From Heracleum sosnowskyi (taxonomy: Eukaryota > Streptophyta > Magnoliopsida > Apiales > Apiaceae), in assembly GCA_030848705.1 (NCBI GenBank), contig CM061245.1, forward strand, positions 40,924,711-40,988,710: a stretch of DNA of 64,000 bases. The letters run 5' to 3'. Below the pieces are notes generated by a model. It did no database searches, was not told the origin of the DNA, and worked only from the letters and a program-made list of their open reading frames with translations. A program made the translations under genes and the position numbers. Shown one piece after another: positions 41,301-51,630 of the stretch; positions within the stretch are counted from its first letter, which is position 1, and every line of letters starts with the position of its first letter.

Positions 41301-42842
41301 CAAAAGGATGGTATTGACCTTATACAAGAAGCTTCTATGAGGATGAGACTTGCAGAACAAATCAAAGAACATTGGTCCAACATAGAAGCCAAGTTCAAGA
41401 AGATTACTGAAGATAAGGACTCAAATCCATCAACGGAACAGCCATCAACGAATGCCATGGCACTAGCATCAACGGAATGGGAGCCACAGACAAATTCTTT
41501 CTATCACCAAGAGCCCCTTCTACATGGAGTCACTCAAGGACCAAGGAAGGAAAAAGGACAAACTTCATGCATTAGGGATGTGGAACAAGCTACAATTCAA
41601 AGAAGCCTATCTCCCAAGTCCCCTGCTAAACCAAAGGGCAAAAACATAGCAAGGACTTTCTATCCTGCACCTTATCCAGATGAGCACAAGCTTCTTGGTC
41701 TACTCATCACAAAAAGCAAGGAAAGTAATGATTATGAGATAAGGAAGCAAAGGGCAATTGTCTACAGGAATGGACAACAAATCTGTGTTTGGGCTGGTCA
41801 TCCAAACTTTGCTGAAGCCAAGGCTGAGGAATCAGAAAGAGCAGCTATGCAAGCTCTTGCAGTAGCTCAAGCTCTAGATGAAGAAGAAAGGAAGCAAGAG
41901 GAAAGCACTAGAGAGGAAAGGAGTTCAAAGAAGAGCATAAGGCAACCCAAAGAGAGAGCTAGGAGAAACATAGACTTTGAGAGTGCTGATTCTCAGAGTA
42001 CTGCATCAGACTCTTCTATACCTATTGCACCTCCAACAATTGCTAATCCAGTTTTTGAGGGAAAGTTGGCCTGTGATCCTGCACATCCTGTCAATTTTCA
42101 TGATCAACCAATCATGCCAAAAGAGGAACCAATTGATTTTGATGAGGCATACTTTCCAAAGTTCCTGTTAGAAAAGGACCAACCAATGAAGACAAAGAAG
42201 AGGCCTGTCAAAGCAAAGCCTGTTTTTGTGAGAAAGCCACAATCTCAAAAACCCCCTGCAAACCCAGAGGACTGCATGTACATTGCTGACATCAGGGAAG
42301 AATCCAGTCTACATCTTGACTTAGACAACCTGGTGGAAGTAAGGGGAATTGCAGCTTCTCAAAAGTTGCCTGAAAGACTAGTGTTCACATTCAAGGGTGG
42401 TAGAGAACAAGTGTGGCCTCTCTACAGAATTTTAGGAGAAGACTATCAAACACTACTCTCAGTGTTTAGATGCTTGAAAAAGGACTTTGGTTTCACCAAA
42501 ACAGCCAAGTCTGAGGTGGTCTCCAAAATCTGTCAGTTAAAGGCTAGCTGGAACAAGCCTGAGGCTCTTCCAAGGATACTTAGAGTTCCCTCAACAGGAA
42601 AGAAAATCCATCTTCAACCTTATTGGATGATGGAGTTTAAGGACAAGGACAATTGCAGAAGATTCTTCAGAATGGAAGACCAGCTGGAGAAGGCATCTAA
42701 TCAAACTCTAAAGCTGATGCAATCCAAGCTTGGTGATCAAGATGAAGAGGAGAAAATCTTCTACAGAAGACTACAGGTCCAGATTGAGGAAAACAACTCC
42801 AAGAGAGGGAAGAAGACTATGCCACAAAGAAGTCACAGATGA
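38376..42842 (+). CDS. third ORF of the young Sirevirus-type copia (env position, unknown function)
   Basis: 1488 residues with no intron or stop. The first 250 residues form a conserved-looking globular part (FFKMMDFMKNCKLSYAM, EEIWTSCEYSG, VNSDVLQACLHIP, RIIRRGLVREYSYLADAF). It resembles the N-terminus of extra ORFs found after pol in other plant Sireviruses. Residues about 260-800 are a Ser/Thr/Pro/Gln-rich low-complexity region. About 810-1000 is helical with a coiled coil (KTLSSRVDKVEATLSQMQKEQ). The basic C-terminus has a second compact part (VFTFKGGREQVWPLYRILG, WMMEFKDKDNCRRFFRMED). I see no signal peptide, transmembrane span or furin-like site. The position is that of retroviral env, but the content gives no support for an envelope protein. 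Confidence 0.85.
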   Translation: MAPIVKLMSAGGFIYEKNNSIPFVVKENPNRLFFKMMDFMKNCKLSYAMFHSTPLYNEIIEEIWTSCEYSGTHCTLKFTLQGNEYIVNSDVLQACLHIPDNNCDALPTNTEITTMLNSINYSLPTDNLGRIIRRGLVREYSYLADAFIKVFSGKISNFDALTNSMLILLTMLLNDRYHNFSTQLMYEIGAKLGDKANRKKNIYYARFLMMLANHVSPAPLVISNPNARFECFVQEKRVLTDILRLNHNGDVPVVYLPIIEVTTTIPVSVANTSTVLPSNVAMESVAVTQQAPTLATKPKTKKSSKPTSGASQKAPVVKTTTQPKGSESGVVRGEGRGEHQRNPRDKEGQVSVYQPSPIVSSQQGTMSNMDLNTSLIASSQKDVIIETSSPPRVQSKRVRDTSSPKSTFSQYQRRVKQKSKGTQGAHTLEATLPVSQIQFDVTPIISLGLQSSSLNINLELSPSNSPTQSLDVDMIHTSIPDSPTLILEKPHSEAGGHHLLSDLLGHQPIFPEIARGSVDQSLKSITTDSTVISHSQSAFLTSSTKQSISLTSVSPSTVSIPLTVQTTIPLIVHSAPLIENQVVPTTSADDLVVVETLLGLRGSETERLACSQAKGENVSERLAISSSQAKGEIESSTLEGEGEGVRGVSHGEPMMQEQSGEREGTTGEIRMEAAIANELMEVSEGERELTFQEVYQQTLDSISLDPETFTHPVSAYQILAQQGNVEAERSLQLIHTTASMQRAKDALTNLPPGAEASGDFDFSDNEDSFGDTLQVATTAQTGTSVVPPTPNWLSQDMHGRSNLDAAITRQYKEAYLAHESAGARDKQFYKAIMDSLEIQRLQMLQTRIEATEIKDSISNLRAANERRLDEKLPLLTVSRMNRFFSKEPEVDSSLKTLSSRVDKVEATLSQMQKEQEKQTQLLAQLVAAQGLPAISFDDNKKGEKSKELDIQITKVMVPAISLPKEPLAMGELGKQQKDGIDLIQEASMRMRLAEQIKEHWSNIEAKFKKITEDKDSNPSTEQPSTNAMALASTEWEPQTNSFYHQEPLLHGVTQGPRKEKGQTSCIRDVEQATIQRSLSPKSPAKPKGKNIARTFYPAPYPDEHKLLGLLITKSKESNDYEIRKQRAIVYRNGQQICVWAGHPNFAEAKAEESERAAMQALAVAQALDEEERKQEESTREERSSKKSIRQPKERARRNIDFESADSQSTASDSSIPIAPPTIANPVFEGKLACDPAHPVNFHDQPIMPKEEPIDFDEAYFPKFLLEKDQPMKTKKRPVKAKPVFVRKPQSQKPPANPEDCMYIADIREESSLHLDLDNLVEVRGIAASQKLPERLVFTFKGGREQVWPLYRILGEDYQTLLSVFRCLKKDFGFTKTAKSEVVSKICQLKASWNKPEALPRILRVPSTGKKIHLQPYWMMEFKDKDNCRRFFRMEDQLEKASNQTLKLMQSKLGDQDEEEKIFYRRLQVQIEENNSKRGKKTMPQRSHR

Positions 42843-43017
42843 AACATTTGCTCAGACTAGAGGAGCACTTGTGGGCATTAGTCTTGTAAGTCTTATATTT
42901 TGTCTATAAAGTTTTGAAGCTTAATACATTTTCTACTTTTGTAATTTATGATGTATCTGAGTGTTTTTGTTATCATCAAGTCTCTTGATTTATGGCTGTT
43001 ATTCTATCAGTCATAAA

Positions 43018-43028
43018 TTGGGGGAGAT
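43018..43028 (+). other. young copia polypurine tract
   Basis: TTGGGGGAGAT directly before the 3' LTR (TGTTAGG). The 175 bp between the third ORF and this tract hold no gene. Confidence 0.9.
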
Positions 43029-44048
43029 TGTTAGGAATATGTTGTTCTTGATGATAAGCATAAAACACTTAGTAGAATTTGTGTAAAGTCAATTTTGTAG
43101 CTGTCAACGAAATAGCATGCTTAGCAGTGTTTCGTTGACAGGAAGCTCATCAACGAAATGAGTGTTGTAGCAATTGCATTGTACAATACTTCACAGTATG
43201 ATAGGCATTCTATTATATGTTTTAGATAGGTTTTCTAAGTCATGTTGACTATGTACTAGATAGGCAAAATAGGTTGGTTAATTGTAAATATGTTATGCCT
43301 TGTAATTCTGCCTAAGTGAAGACATGTCAACGGTATGAAGATTACTCTGTCAACGGTATGGAGTCTACCCATCAACGAAACGAGGGAAACACCATCAACG
43401 GAATGAAGAATGAAGCTATCAACGAAACACATCTCCTTTCTATCAACGAATCAATGTTGCTTTTTGAACAGTTGACAAAGTGATAGTGACAGTTTACTGA
43501 ACAGATCTAAAAGGAGATATGGAAGTGTACTTTGCATTGGAAACCATCAAAGTGGATACTGGAAATAAGGAAACATTCCAATTTCCAATAAGGCTCTTGG
43601 GAATGATTATAATGAGCATGAAGACAAAAGCTAAGATCTCCAAGGACCATTGGACAAAAGGAATGAAAAGCAAGCTACTGATGGTTACTACTATTATTCT
43701 TTAGTTTAACCAAACGTAGAATTGTAAACTTGGGATATATAACCAAGTGTAGCAGTTACTTTAGAAGTGTGAGAGAAGAAAAACAAATAGATTGTATTAG
43801 CTATCTTTGAGAGCATTTCTTCTCTACAACATTGTAACTGAGCAGCTGTGTACATTTGTATCACAGATTATTTCCGCAATAAAAACACTTCAGTTGGATC
43901 ATCAAACAATCCAACTGAATTATTTATATCTTGTGTTTTTATTTATTCAGTTCAGTTTAATTTCATAAAGTGTTTAGTTTCAAGAAAATATCAAGAATTG
44001 TATTCAACCCCCCCTTCTACAATTCTGTTAGGTCATTTGGGAATAACA
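43029..44048 (+). repeat. 3' LTR of the young copia
   Basis: 1020 bp, equal in length to the 5' LTR. The only difference I noticed is T for G near 43439. It is followed by the GTTGT duplication and the rest of the chromovirus LTR. Confidence 0.95.
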
Positions 44049-44053
44049 GTTGT

Positions 44054-46327
44054 CCAAATGCGGTTAAAAGATGGATAATTTGAATTGTTCTGGGGATAAC
44101 GGTATTCAAGTAATCAAGACAATAATAATTTTTATCACAAGTAAAGGCACAGATACTTGCCTGGTCTAAGCTGTTGTCGGATCGACTCTGCTCACTCTAC
44201 TTTCCCCTTTCCCTTGCTCCGGGAACTCGATTCTATAATTAAACAACTCATTACAATAAGTCTAACTATTCTCGTTCTACTCTCGACACTTATTCAATCA
44301 ATAATCACATTTAAACAAGTAACCGGGTACGTATCGGACGTCCGGTATAATTTACGATATTTAAAACTCAGATATTTGCCCTAGCACGGGCATATACAGA
44401 CTATAAAACACAACACACAATTAATATGAACCATATTGCACTTATAAATATTTTTAAAACATCGTCTGAAACTCATTTGAATTTTTAATAAGTCATTACT
44501 AATTTTTAAATCAAAAATCGGATTTTTAAATCCAATATAAACATTTAAATGAAAATAAATCAATTAATAAAATTAATTGACACTCTTTAAATGCTCAAAC
44601 TATTTTTAAATAAATAAATAAATAGGCTTGAAAATAATTAAACTGAATTTTTAATTAATTAAATCTAATTAATAATTAATTTTTAAGAATTAATTGATTA
44701 AAAGAATTAACCAATTAATTAATAAATTAATTATTAATTAAAAATAATTAAAATAATTAAGTTTAATCAATTTTCGGATTTAAAATAATAAATATAATTT
44801 ATCAGAATTTTTCTGATATTAAAATATATTTTTAAAATAAAAATATGAATTTTTAAAGTTTTTAAACTATTTTCGAATTAAATTTAAAAATAAAATTCAA
44901 AAACAGTTTTCTGAAAATGAATTAGGGTTTTGAAGATTGAAACCGGGTCGAAAAATCGGGTAAACGGGTCGGGAAGAACGAATCCGGGTCACCAAGAACA
45001 ACCCGCCGGAATCTGGGTTTTCCAGAATCCGGCCGGCATCCGGTGGCCGGACTTCGCCGTTTCCGATCAAAACAAAACCAAACCATAGGGCTTTTGTTCG
45101 CTTTTGCAAGACAAACACAACCCACATACACACACATCTGTCCCATGCCGGAATCGTGCCCAGAATTCATTCAAAGAACTCGCCGGCGACGACCTCGGCC
45201 GGAAACCCGATCTACTTAAATCCTACATGAAACTCAAAGATTAATATACCAAAATAAAGCTTATAACTCATACAATCAAAGCCCTTTATCAAAAACAATG
45301 TCAGATCAATATCAAGAACGTACGAATCGAAAGAAGAAATCGGGTCAAAACCCGAAAATCAAACCCGACTAAATTGAACTTAAACATGAAATTAAAGCAT
45401 GGATTCTTGCTAATTAGAACCCTAGGAACATGTTAGAAGCAACCAATTGAACGGAGAATCAACAGAATGAAAATCCCCAAATTAATTAAGAACCCTAATT
45501 TTAATTCGAAACTTGTAAAATCAATATAAAATCGAATACTTACCAGATGATGATGAGGTTGGAAGATTCTGAAACTAGATTTTTGGGGCTTCGATTTGAG
45601 TATAAGAACTTCAAATTTGGACTTCAATAACCCTTAGAACGAATTGATTGAAGATCAAGAACACAAAATAATAATTTGGGAATTTCGAATATTTTTGAGT
45701 AATTTCTGAAGAATTGCTAGGGTTATGAAGTCTGATTGGTCTTTTTATATTTCTGGAAAAATAATACCCCAAATAACCTTTTTGGATCGATATTGATTCG
45801 TTAGATCGTTTAAAAACCCTAATTAGGTCAAAAACACGTTTTACTAAAAATAAGGGGTTAAAAAGGTTGATGATTATCCAAATTGATATATATCATTATA
45901 TAACTAATGCTCAAGAATACTAGGGCTATAACAACTTCAATATTGATATAGAACGATAAATCCGTCCCCTTAAGCAATTAGGGTTCGGAACGATTTTTCC
46001 TTTTTCGGATCAAAAATTGAAATTAATTTGCAGAATCAAATAGGTAGGGTTAAATAGAATCCCATAACCCTTTCGATAACGATTCGAATACGAAAGACGA
46101 AGAATTAAAAATGAATGTACGAAATTTCAACGGGGCTCTTGAATTATCAAAACGGCTCAAATTTGAAGAAAATTCCAAATGACGAAATTTTTGAAAGGGG
46201 CTTCCGACTCACCATTTAGCACATAATCACACACTAAATATCATATAATAATATTCCAATATTCCAACATAAATATTTTAGATTAAATATATCATTTAAT
46301 CAAATAATAAAATTCACGGATATTACA
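44054..46327 (-). repeat. chromovirus 5' LTR, part right of the copia insertion
   Basis: Continues the LTR interrupted at 30926 and matches 21903-24149. It carries 27 bp (near 44427-44453) absent from the other LTR. It ends ATATTACA, followed by ATCAG, the right copy of the target duplication. Confidence 0.9.
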
Positions 46328-46332
46328 ATCAG

Positions 46333-49072
46333 CCTGTTCATTCTTCCCCCGTGGGATTTTTACCAACTTTACTTCAGTGATCCTAGACATAAGATGCAAA
46401 ACATTCCTCATGTACAACTCTGTCCTCGGACCTCGAGCTTGGAAACCCCCATTCACCTGATACACTACAATCATAGAATCACTACGTACCAACAAATTTT
46501 CAACCTTCATTTCTAAAGCAAGCCTCAAACCCCTAAGCAATGCTTCATACTCTGCATCATTGTTTGTTGCCCGAAACACAAAATTGATAGCACTCATGAG
46601 CATATGTCCCTCAGGACTTATTAAGACTATCCCGGCACCAGCGCCTTCATTATTGACCGCTCCATCTACGCTCAGAGTCCACCATCCTTCAGAAGTTCTT
46701 GGTTCTATGACGTTTGTCTGAGATAAAGGTTGGAAAGGAACCATTGCCATTGCATCCCCTTCCAGCTCAGGGGAAAACTCAAGTATGAAATCTGCCAGCA
46801 CCTGACCCTTGACAAACGTCCTTGGTTTGTAGTCCAAATCAAACTGCCCCGGCTCTACAGCCCACTTCATCATCCGACCCGTTACCTCTGGCTTATGCAT
46901 AATTTGTCGAAGTGGAAAAGATGTCCTAATTTCCACCCTATGAGCCTGAAAATACGGACGTAACTTTCGAGAAGCCAAGACAAGAGCATATACCAACTTT
47001 TCCATGTTCGTGTAACGGGTCTCAGCGTCATGTAACCTCCTACTCACATAATATATGGGAGATTGATCTACTCCTTCCTCCTTGACTAGCACCGCACTGA
47101 TAGAGTATCCTGAAACAGCTAAGTACATAATTAACACTTCCCCTTCACTTGGCTTTGCGAGCATAGGAGGCGATCCTAGATGTTCTTTGATCTTTTGAAA
47201 TGCCTGCTCACACTCCGTTGTCCACAAAAAATCTTTTCCCACCTTCTTAATGGCTTTAAAAAATTCCCGACATTTATCTGATGACCTCGAGACGAATCTA
47301 TTCAAAGCTGCAATCCTGCCAGTTAAACTTTGTACCTGCTTCACACATGTTGGAGATTTCATCTCTAAAAGTGCCCTAATTTTCGCAGGATTTGCCTCTA
47401 TACCACGATGATTGACTATAAAACCCAAAAACTTTCCTGATTCAACACCAAACACACATTTTTGGGGGTTCAACTTCATCTGATACCTCCGCAGTATGCC
47501 GAACATCTCCTTAAAGTGCTTGACATGTTCGACAGCTTCCTTAGACTTCACCAACATGTCATCCATATATACTTCCATTGTTTTCCCAATTTGATCCTTA
47601 AACATCATATTTACCAACCTTTGATACGTTGTTCCGGCATTGACTAGGCCAAAAGGCATCCCGATATAACAATAAAGTCCCCTATCAGTGATAAAAGAGG
47701 TATGCTCTTGATCCGGCCCATACATAGGAATTTGATTATATCCCGAGTATGCGTCCATGAAGCTCAACAGTGCATGTCCCGCAGTTGCATCCACCAACTG
47801 ATCAATCCTTGGCAACGGAAAACTATCCTTTGGACACGCTTTGTTCAAATCCGTGAAATCTACACACGTCCTCCACTTCCCATTCGGTTTTTTTACTAGT
47901 ACATGATTTGCTAACCACGTTGGGTAAAAGGATTCCTTTATTAACCCAACCTCCAATAATCTATCAACTTCTTCCTGTAGAGCCATAGCACGTTCCCCGC
48001 TCACCGGCCTCCTCTTCTGCCGGGTTCCTTTTTTCGAAGGATCTATATTCAAATGATGACACATTACATTTGGGTCAATCCCTACCATATCAGCATGACT
48101 CCAAGCGAAAACGTCCAAGTTGGCCCTAAAAAAGGAGACGAGTTGTTCAGCTAACTCTGAGTTCAAATGCGATCCAATCTTCAATTCTCGCTCCGGGTAT
48201 CGAGCATCCACCTTGATAGTTATCATTTCCTCCGCTGACCCAGTATTCGAAATTGCTAATGACATTCGTGGATCGAGGTCGATGTCACTATCTTTCTCGA
48301 GTTTACTTCCCTTATGATCCACATTCTCTATTAGATCTGTTTTTGAACCTGCTTCTTCTAATTCCACGATTGGACACGTCCCTACAACCAATGCTTTATC
48401 ACCATCCAATCTCCTTACCTTACGAATTTCCCTCGAGTCATCCACCTTCCAGGTTTCTTCTTCGGCTTCTGTATTAGACTCATAAGATAGCAACAGTTGT
48501 GAAAAACTTCGAGGTGTTCCCACCTGCACATCCTGTGTTCCTGGCGCGCCAATAAAGTAAAGACCAGTTGGAGCACCAACTTTTGGAGCGCCAATGCTTG
48601 AAACATCCATAGTTGGTGCGCCCGCCCATTCTTCTTTAATCCCCACCTCATCTTCTTCCTTGTTTGTGTCCTCTGGAAACTGAACGGTGTACACAACATT
48701 AACCACCTTTTTTTCAACACCTTCTTCTGCTTGTACCTCACTCACCCCCGTCTTATTATTCTTTCGAAACCCCTTTACAGACTTGTTGTAACATTCTCTA
48801 GAATCATACTGACTTCCTCGAACACACCCAATTCCCTTTGGAGTTGGGAATTTCATGGACAAATGATAAATAGAGGTGACTACTCGCATTTCCTTCAGCA
48901 ATGGTCTCCACACCAACGCATTATGGGATGATTCTTGATCAATTACCATGAAATCTGCAATCTGAGTAGCAGAGAGAACCCCACTCCCAAGCGTCACAGG
49001 TAGTCGAATGGTTCCCTTCACTCTGATAGACTCTCCTCCAAAACCATAAATGTAAATATTCTCAACCTTCAT
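46333..49072 (-). pseudogene. Tat pol: protease end, RT, RNase H and second RNase H
   Basis: Minus-strand frame, open from 49072 to the chromovirus insertion at 46333. The N-terminal 90 residues finish the protease domain. A linker with repeated GAP residues (SIGAPKVGAPTG) is encoded by the GGCGCGCC/GGAGCACC motif region. RT lies around residues 370-560 (KPNGKWRTCVDFTDLNKACP, FMDAYSGYNQIPM, VYMDDMLVKS). The first RNase H follows (degenerate: IMYLAVSGYSISAVL; ETRYTNMEKLVYALV). A second RNase H around 800-920 (LSVDGAVNNEGAGAGI, NNDAEYEALL, VRSDSMIVV, IPRGKNEQAD) is characteristic of the Tat lineage. The sequence continues at 20890 with integrase. The upstream TAA at 49085-49087 separates it from the protease start. 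Confidence 0.88.
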
Positions 49073-49084
49073 GTCTTTGTCAGG

Positions 49085-49771
49085 TTAGCCCATCTTTTTG
49101 TATGTATCATAATATAGGATGTTGACCGAGCTTCCATTGTCCACGAACACTCTATGCACATTCTGATTCCCAATTCCCATTGTGACCACCAATGCATCAT
49201 TATGGGGATGATGAACCCATCTAACATCTTCCTCATAAAAAGTTATATCCGCTGCCTCTCCCCGAAATAGCTTGGGCGGACGCTGATCTAATCGATTCAC
49301 ATTCGTCATAGGTACAGTTTTAGCTTCCCTTGCATATCTCTCCATCGCTTTATTACTATCCCTTGCAATATGTGGTCCTCCTACTATAGTTCGAATACTT
49401 CCTTCTCTGACGAATTTTGACTCCTCTTGCTTATCCTTGTCGTCATCTACCAGGGGTCGGCCCAGACCCCTTTTTTCAGTAGGGTGGTCGACCCGATATT
49501 TTTTTACCCACTCAGTCAGATATCCATCTTTAATCAGAAGTTCAATTTCTTCCTTCAATTGTCGGCATTCATGGGTGTTATGACCAGTAGACTGATGATA
49601 TTCGCAGTATCTACTCCTATCCTTGCTTTGGAAAGAATTTAGAGGTGCTGGCTTCCTATACATCCCTCTGTCTTTAGACCTCATATATGTGTTCAATGGA
49701 CGCGGCAAGTGGCGTATAAGATCCTGACCTTCTCTCTTGACTCGACAATGACTCCCGTCCTCTCTTCTCAT
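49085..49771 (-). pseudogene. Tat gag end and protease start
   Basis: Same frame as the pol segment at 46333-49072, but ended by one TAA after YDTYKKMG where a leucine codon is expected, followed at once by PDKDMKVENIY. It contains a CX2C-HX4C-like zinc knuckle variant (CEYHQSTGHNTHEC, about residue 56) and the protease active site (RVFVDNGSSVNILYY, about residue 210). It overlaps the end of the gag frame by about 100 bp; homology passes from the gag frame into this one at about 49680, showing a one-base indel. Confidence 0.8.
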
Positions 49772-50900
49772 TGGTAATATTTACTCGATTTGGACTCCGC
49801 CCACGACCTCTGTAATTTGGACTTGGAGACCTATCTTTCCTTTTGCTCCTAACCTTACCACTCCCATGTACCTCACCTTTCTTGTTGTCCGCCAGCGACT
49901 GCTCAACCCTCTTATATGACTCTGCTTCAGAAAATAACTCAGCCAAAGTAGTTGGATCCTTACCTTGCAAATGCTTCCAGAAATCAGTTCCCACTCTCAA
50001 ACCAGCAATCAAGAAATTATTCAAAGTTTCATCTGTCGCTCCTCTAACCCCTGCAGCCTCGGCGCTAAACCTTTTGAAATATGCACTCAAGGTTTCTCCT
50101 TCACGCTGCTTAATGTTTGCCAAGGAGGTCACTGGAGGTGAATACTTGACAGCTGCTTGAAATTGTGTTAAGAACATCGCTTGCATCTGATCCCGGGAAG
50201 TTATTACCTCGCTTCCTAATTTTTGAAACCACTGCTGAGCACTGTCTCTGAAGGTTGCAGCTAACAACCGACACCTTGCCAAGTTCGGGACCTGATACAC
50301 ATCCATCTCAATGTTGAAGCGCCCTAAGAACTCCTTAGGATCAGAATTACCATGAAAACGGAGATCAGCCGTTGTGCTTCGGTATCCCAAAGGCAATAAA
50401 GCATCTTTCACAGCAGCGGAGAATGGAGATGTCACCTTAGTGGAAAATGTGCCTGCTCCTCCCTCCAAGTGTGCCAGCAACTTCCTTATATCCCCAACAT
50501 TTACCTCCCCCAAACCAGGAACATTTTGTACCACACCAGTTTGACCTCCAACCAGGAACGTACTTGCTACAGGAGGTGTAGGCATACCAAAACTTACCAA
50601 TACTGACGATGGTGTGCTTACAATAGGAGGTGTTTGCGTCATGATAGGAGGTGTGAGTTGCACAGAGACTTGGGGGGTAGGGGTAACTGGTGGAGTGGGA
50701 GCAACAGTGTGTGCATTTTGATTCTGAACATCATTCAACAAAGGTGGATTTAGAGAGTTAACAAGGATATGTTGGCTTACTTGTCGCGGTACTGAATCTA
50801 GAATCTCTGGTGCATCTAACTGAGTTTGGTTTCTTCGTACTTCACTAGTTGCACTATGTGAGGGTAACGGAAAAATAATAGGTTCTTTTGAAGAAGTCAT
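49674..50900 (-). pseudogene. Tat Gag
   Basis: 408-codon frame starting with ATG at 50898-50900. A proline/threonine-rich N-terminus is followed, around residues 180-330, by the retrotransposon Gag domain (RFHGNSDPKEFLGRFNIEM, AQQWFQKLGSEVITS, FLTQF, LANIKQREGETLSAYFKRF). A basic, arginine-rich tail (RSKRKDRSPSPNYRGRGRS) probably binds RNA. The frame ends at IEHIYEV where relatives continue into the zinc knuckle, so the stop is due to a frameshift. Gag would form the particle shell in the cytoplasm. Confidence 0.85.
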
Positions 50901-51098
50901 GTCGACATGTCATCCTGAACTTTCACGGCCGCGTCCTCGATGACCTCCTCCTCGTGCACCCCTTCCACGATATCCTCCTCGTACCAGCTGCCCTCCGACA
51001 TACATCTCCTTTCTTCCCTCTGGTCCCATTACATTCGCTCGACCCCCACCTTATTCCTTTTCCTTTTCCAGAAGCAATTCCTTTAACTCATTACTAGT

Positions 51099-51626
51099 TC
51101 ACCTTAATCCCATGAGATCCATCATCGCTGATAATCTCTGACTAGTATTGAGTTGATCACCATGTGAGCCCCTTGGGGGGACTTGCGGCGACCCAGGAAC
51201 TTCCTGCACCATTTGACTATCCTCAGGAAACTCCACGATAGGTTCAGTTTCTCCAAAATCCAGCCTCCGTGGAGTGATAGGTGGTCTCCTGGTTGCATCA
51301 GGATTATTAGCTCCCCTTCCCATTCCAACCATCGGAGTCCCTCTTACAATTTCACTCTCCATGCGACGTCCTCCACGCCCATACTGACCATGTCGAGACC
51401 TTCGAGATTCCACCGCTTTCAATCTTGCATCAAAACTTCTCACAGTCGCACCCATACGATGCAATTCCTCCATAAGGTCTGTGTTGCTGATCAACACCGG
51501 TGGACGACTCCCAGCGACATGAGTCGGGTCTGCAGCATCTACCGGGACGTATGGTTCATCTCCTCCATAGCCTCCTGAATAAAAGCTTCCTTCTTCATAA
51601 GCACTTTCGTCGCGATTCTGAGACAT
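51099..51626 (-). CDS. leader ORF between Tat 5' LTR and gag
   Basis: 175 codons from an ATG at 51624-51626, about 60 bp from the primer-binding site once the solo LTR is removed. Acidic N-terminus (SYNRDESAYEEG-like composition), a short helix (DLMEELHRMGATVRSFDARL), then arginine/glycine-rich stretches. Related Tat/Ogre elements can carry an extra ORF upstream of gag. It may instead be the true start of Gag separated by indels, because the 200 bp up to 50900 contain RGRG-rich reading in other frames. No domain recognised. Confidence 0.5.
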   Translation of the reverse strand: MSQNRDESAYEEGSFYSGGYGGDEPYVPVDAADPTHVAGSRPPVLISNTDLMEELHRMGATVRSFDARLKAVESRRSRHGQYGRGGRRMESEIVRGTPMVGMGRGANNPDATRRPPITPRRLDFGETEPIVEFPEDSQMVQEVPGSPQVPPRGSHGDQLNTSQRLSAMMDLMGLR

Positions 51627-51630
51627 CTTT

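Larger units (their letters stand above)
30927..44048 (+). mobile_element. structurally complete Sirevirus-type (Maximus/SIRE) copia
   Basis: 13,122 bp, with 1020-bp LTRs at both ends, initiator-Met primer-binding site, gag, pol, a large third ORF, polypurine tract and a perfect GTTGT duplication (30922-30926 and 44049-44053). The three ORFs have no internal stops. I noticed only one difference between the two LTRs (near 31337 / 43439). A large Gag with two zinc knuckles plus an extra ORF after pol identify the Sirevirus lineage. It is the youngest insertion in the window and the only one that looks potentially active. Confidence 0.95.
20891..46327 (-). mobile_element. Tekay/Del-like chromovirus (Ty3/gypsy) nested in Tat pol
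   Basis: LTRs of 3259 and 3286 bp (the right one itself split by a copia) flank a gag-pol with a chromodomain-like C-terminus. The target duplication ATCAG is perfect: 20886-20890 and 46328-46332. Removing the block rejoins Tat pol (PRGKNEQAD to ALAKWGS). Its own length is about 12.3 kb. It is nearly intact, with one nonsense codon seen in gag. Confidence 0.92.

Noticed and set aside
38376..42842. Calling the third ORF a retroviral envelope gene
   Set aside because: No signal peptide, transmembrane helix or cleavage site seen; position alone is not enough.
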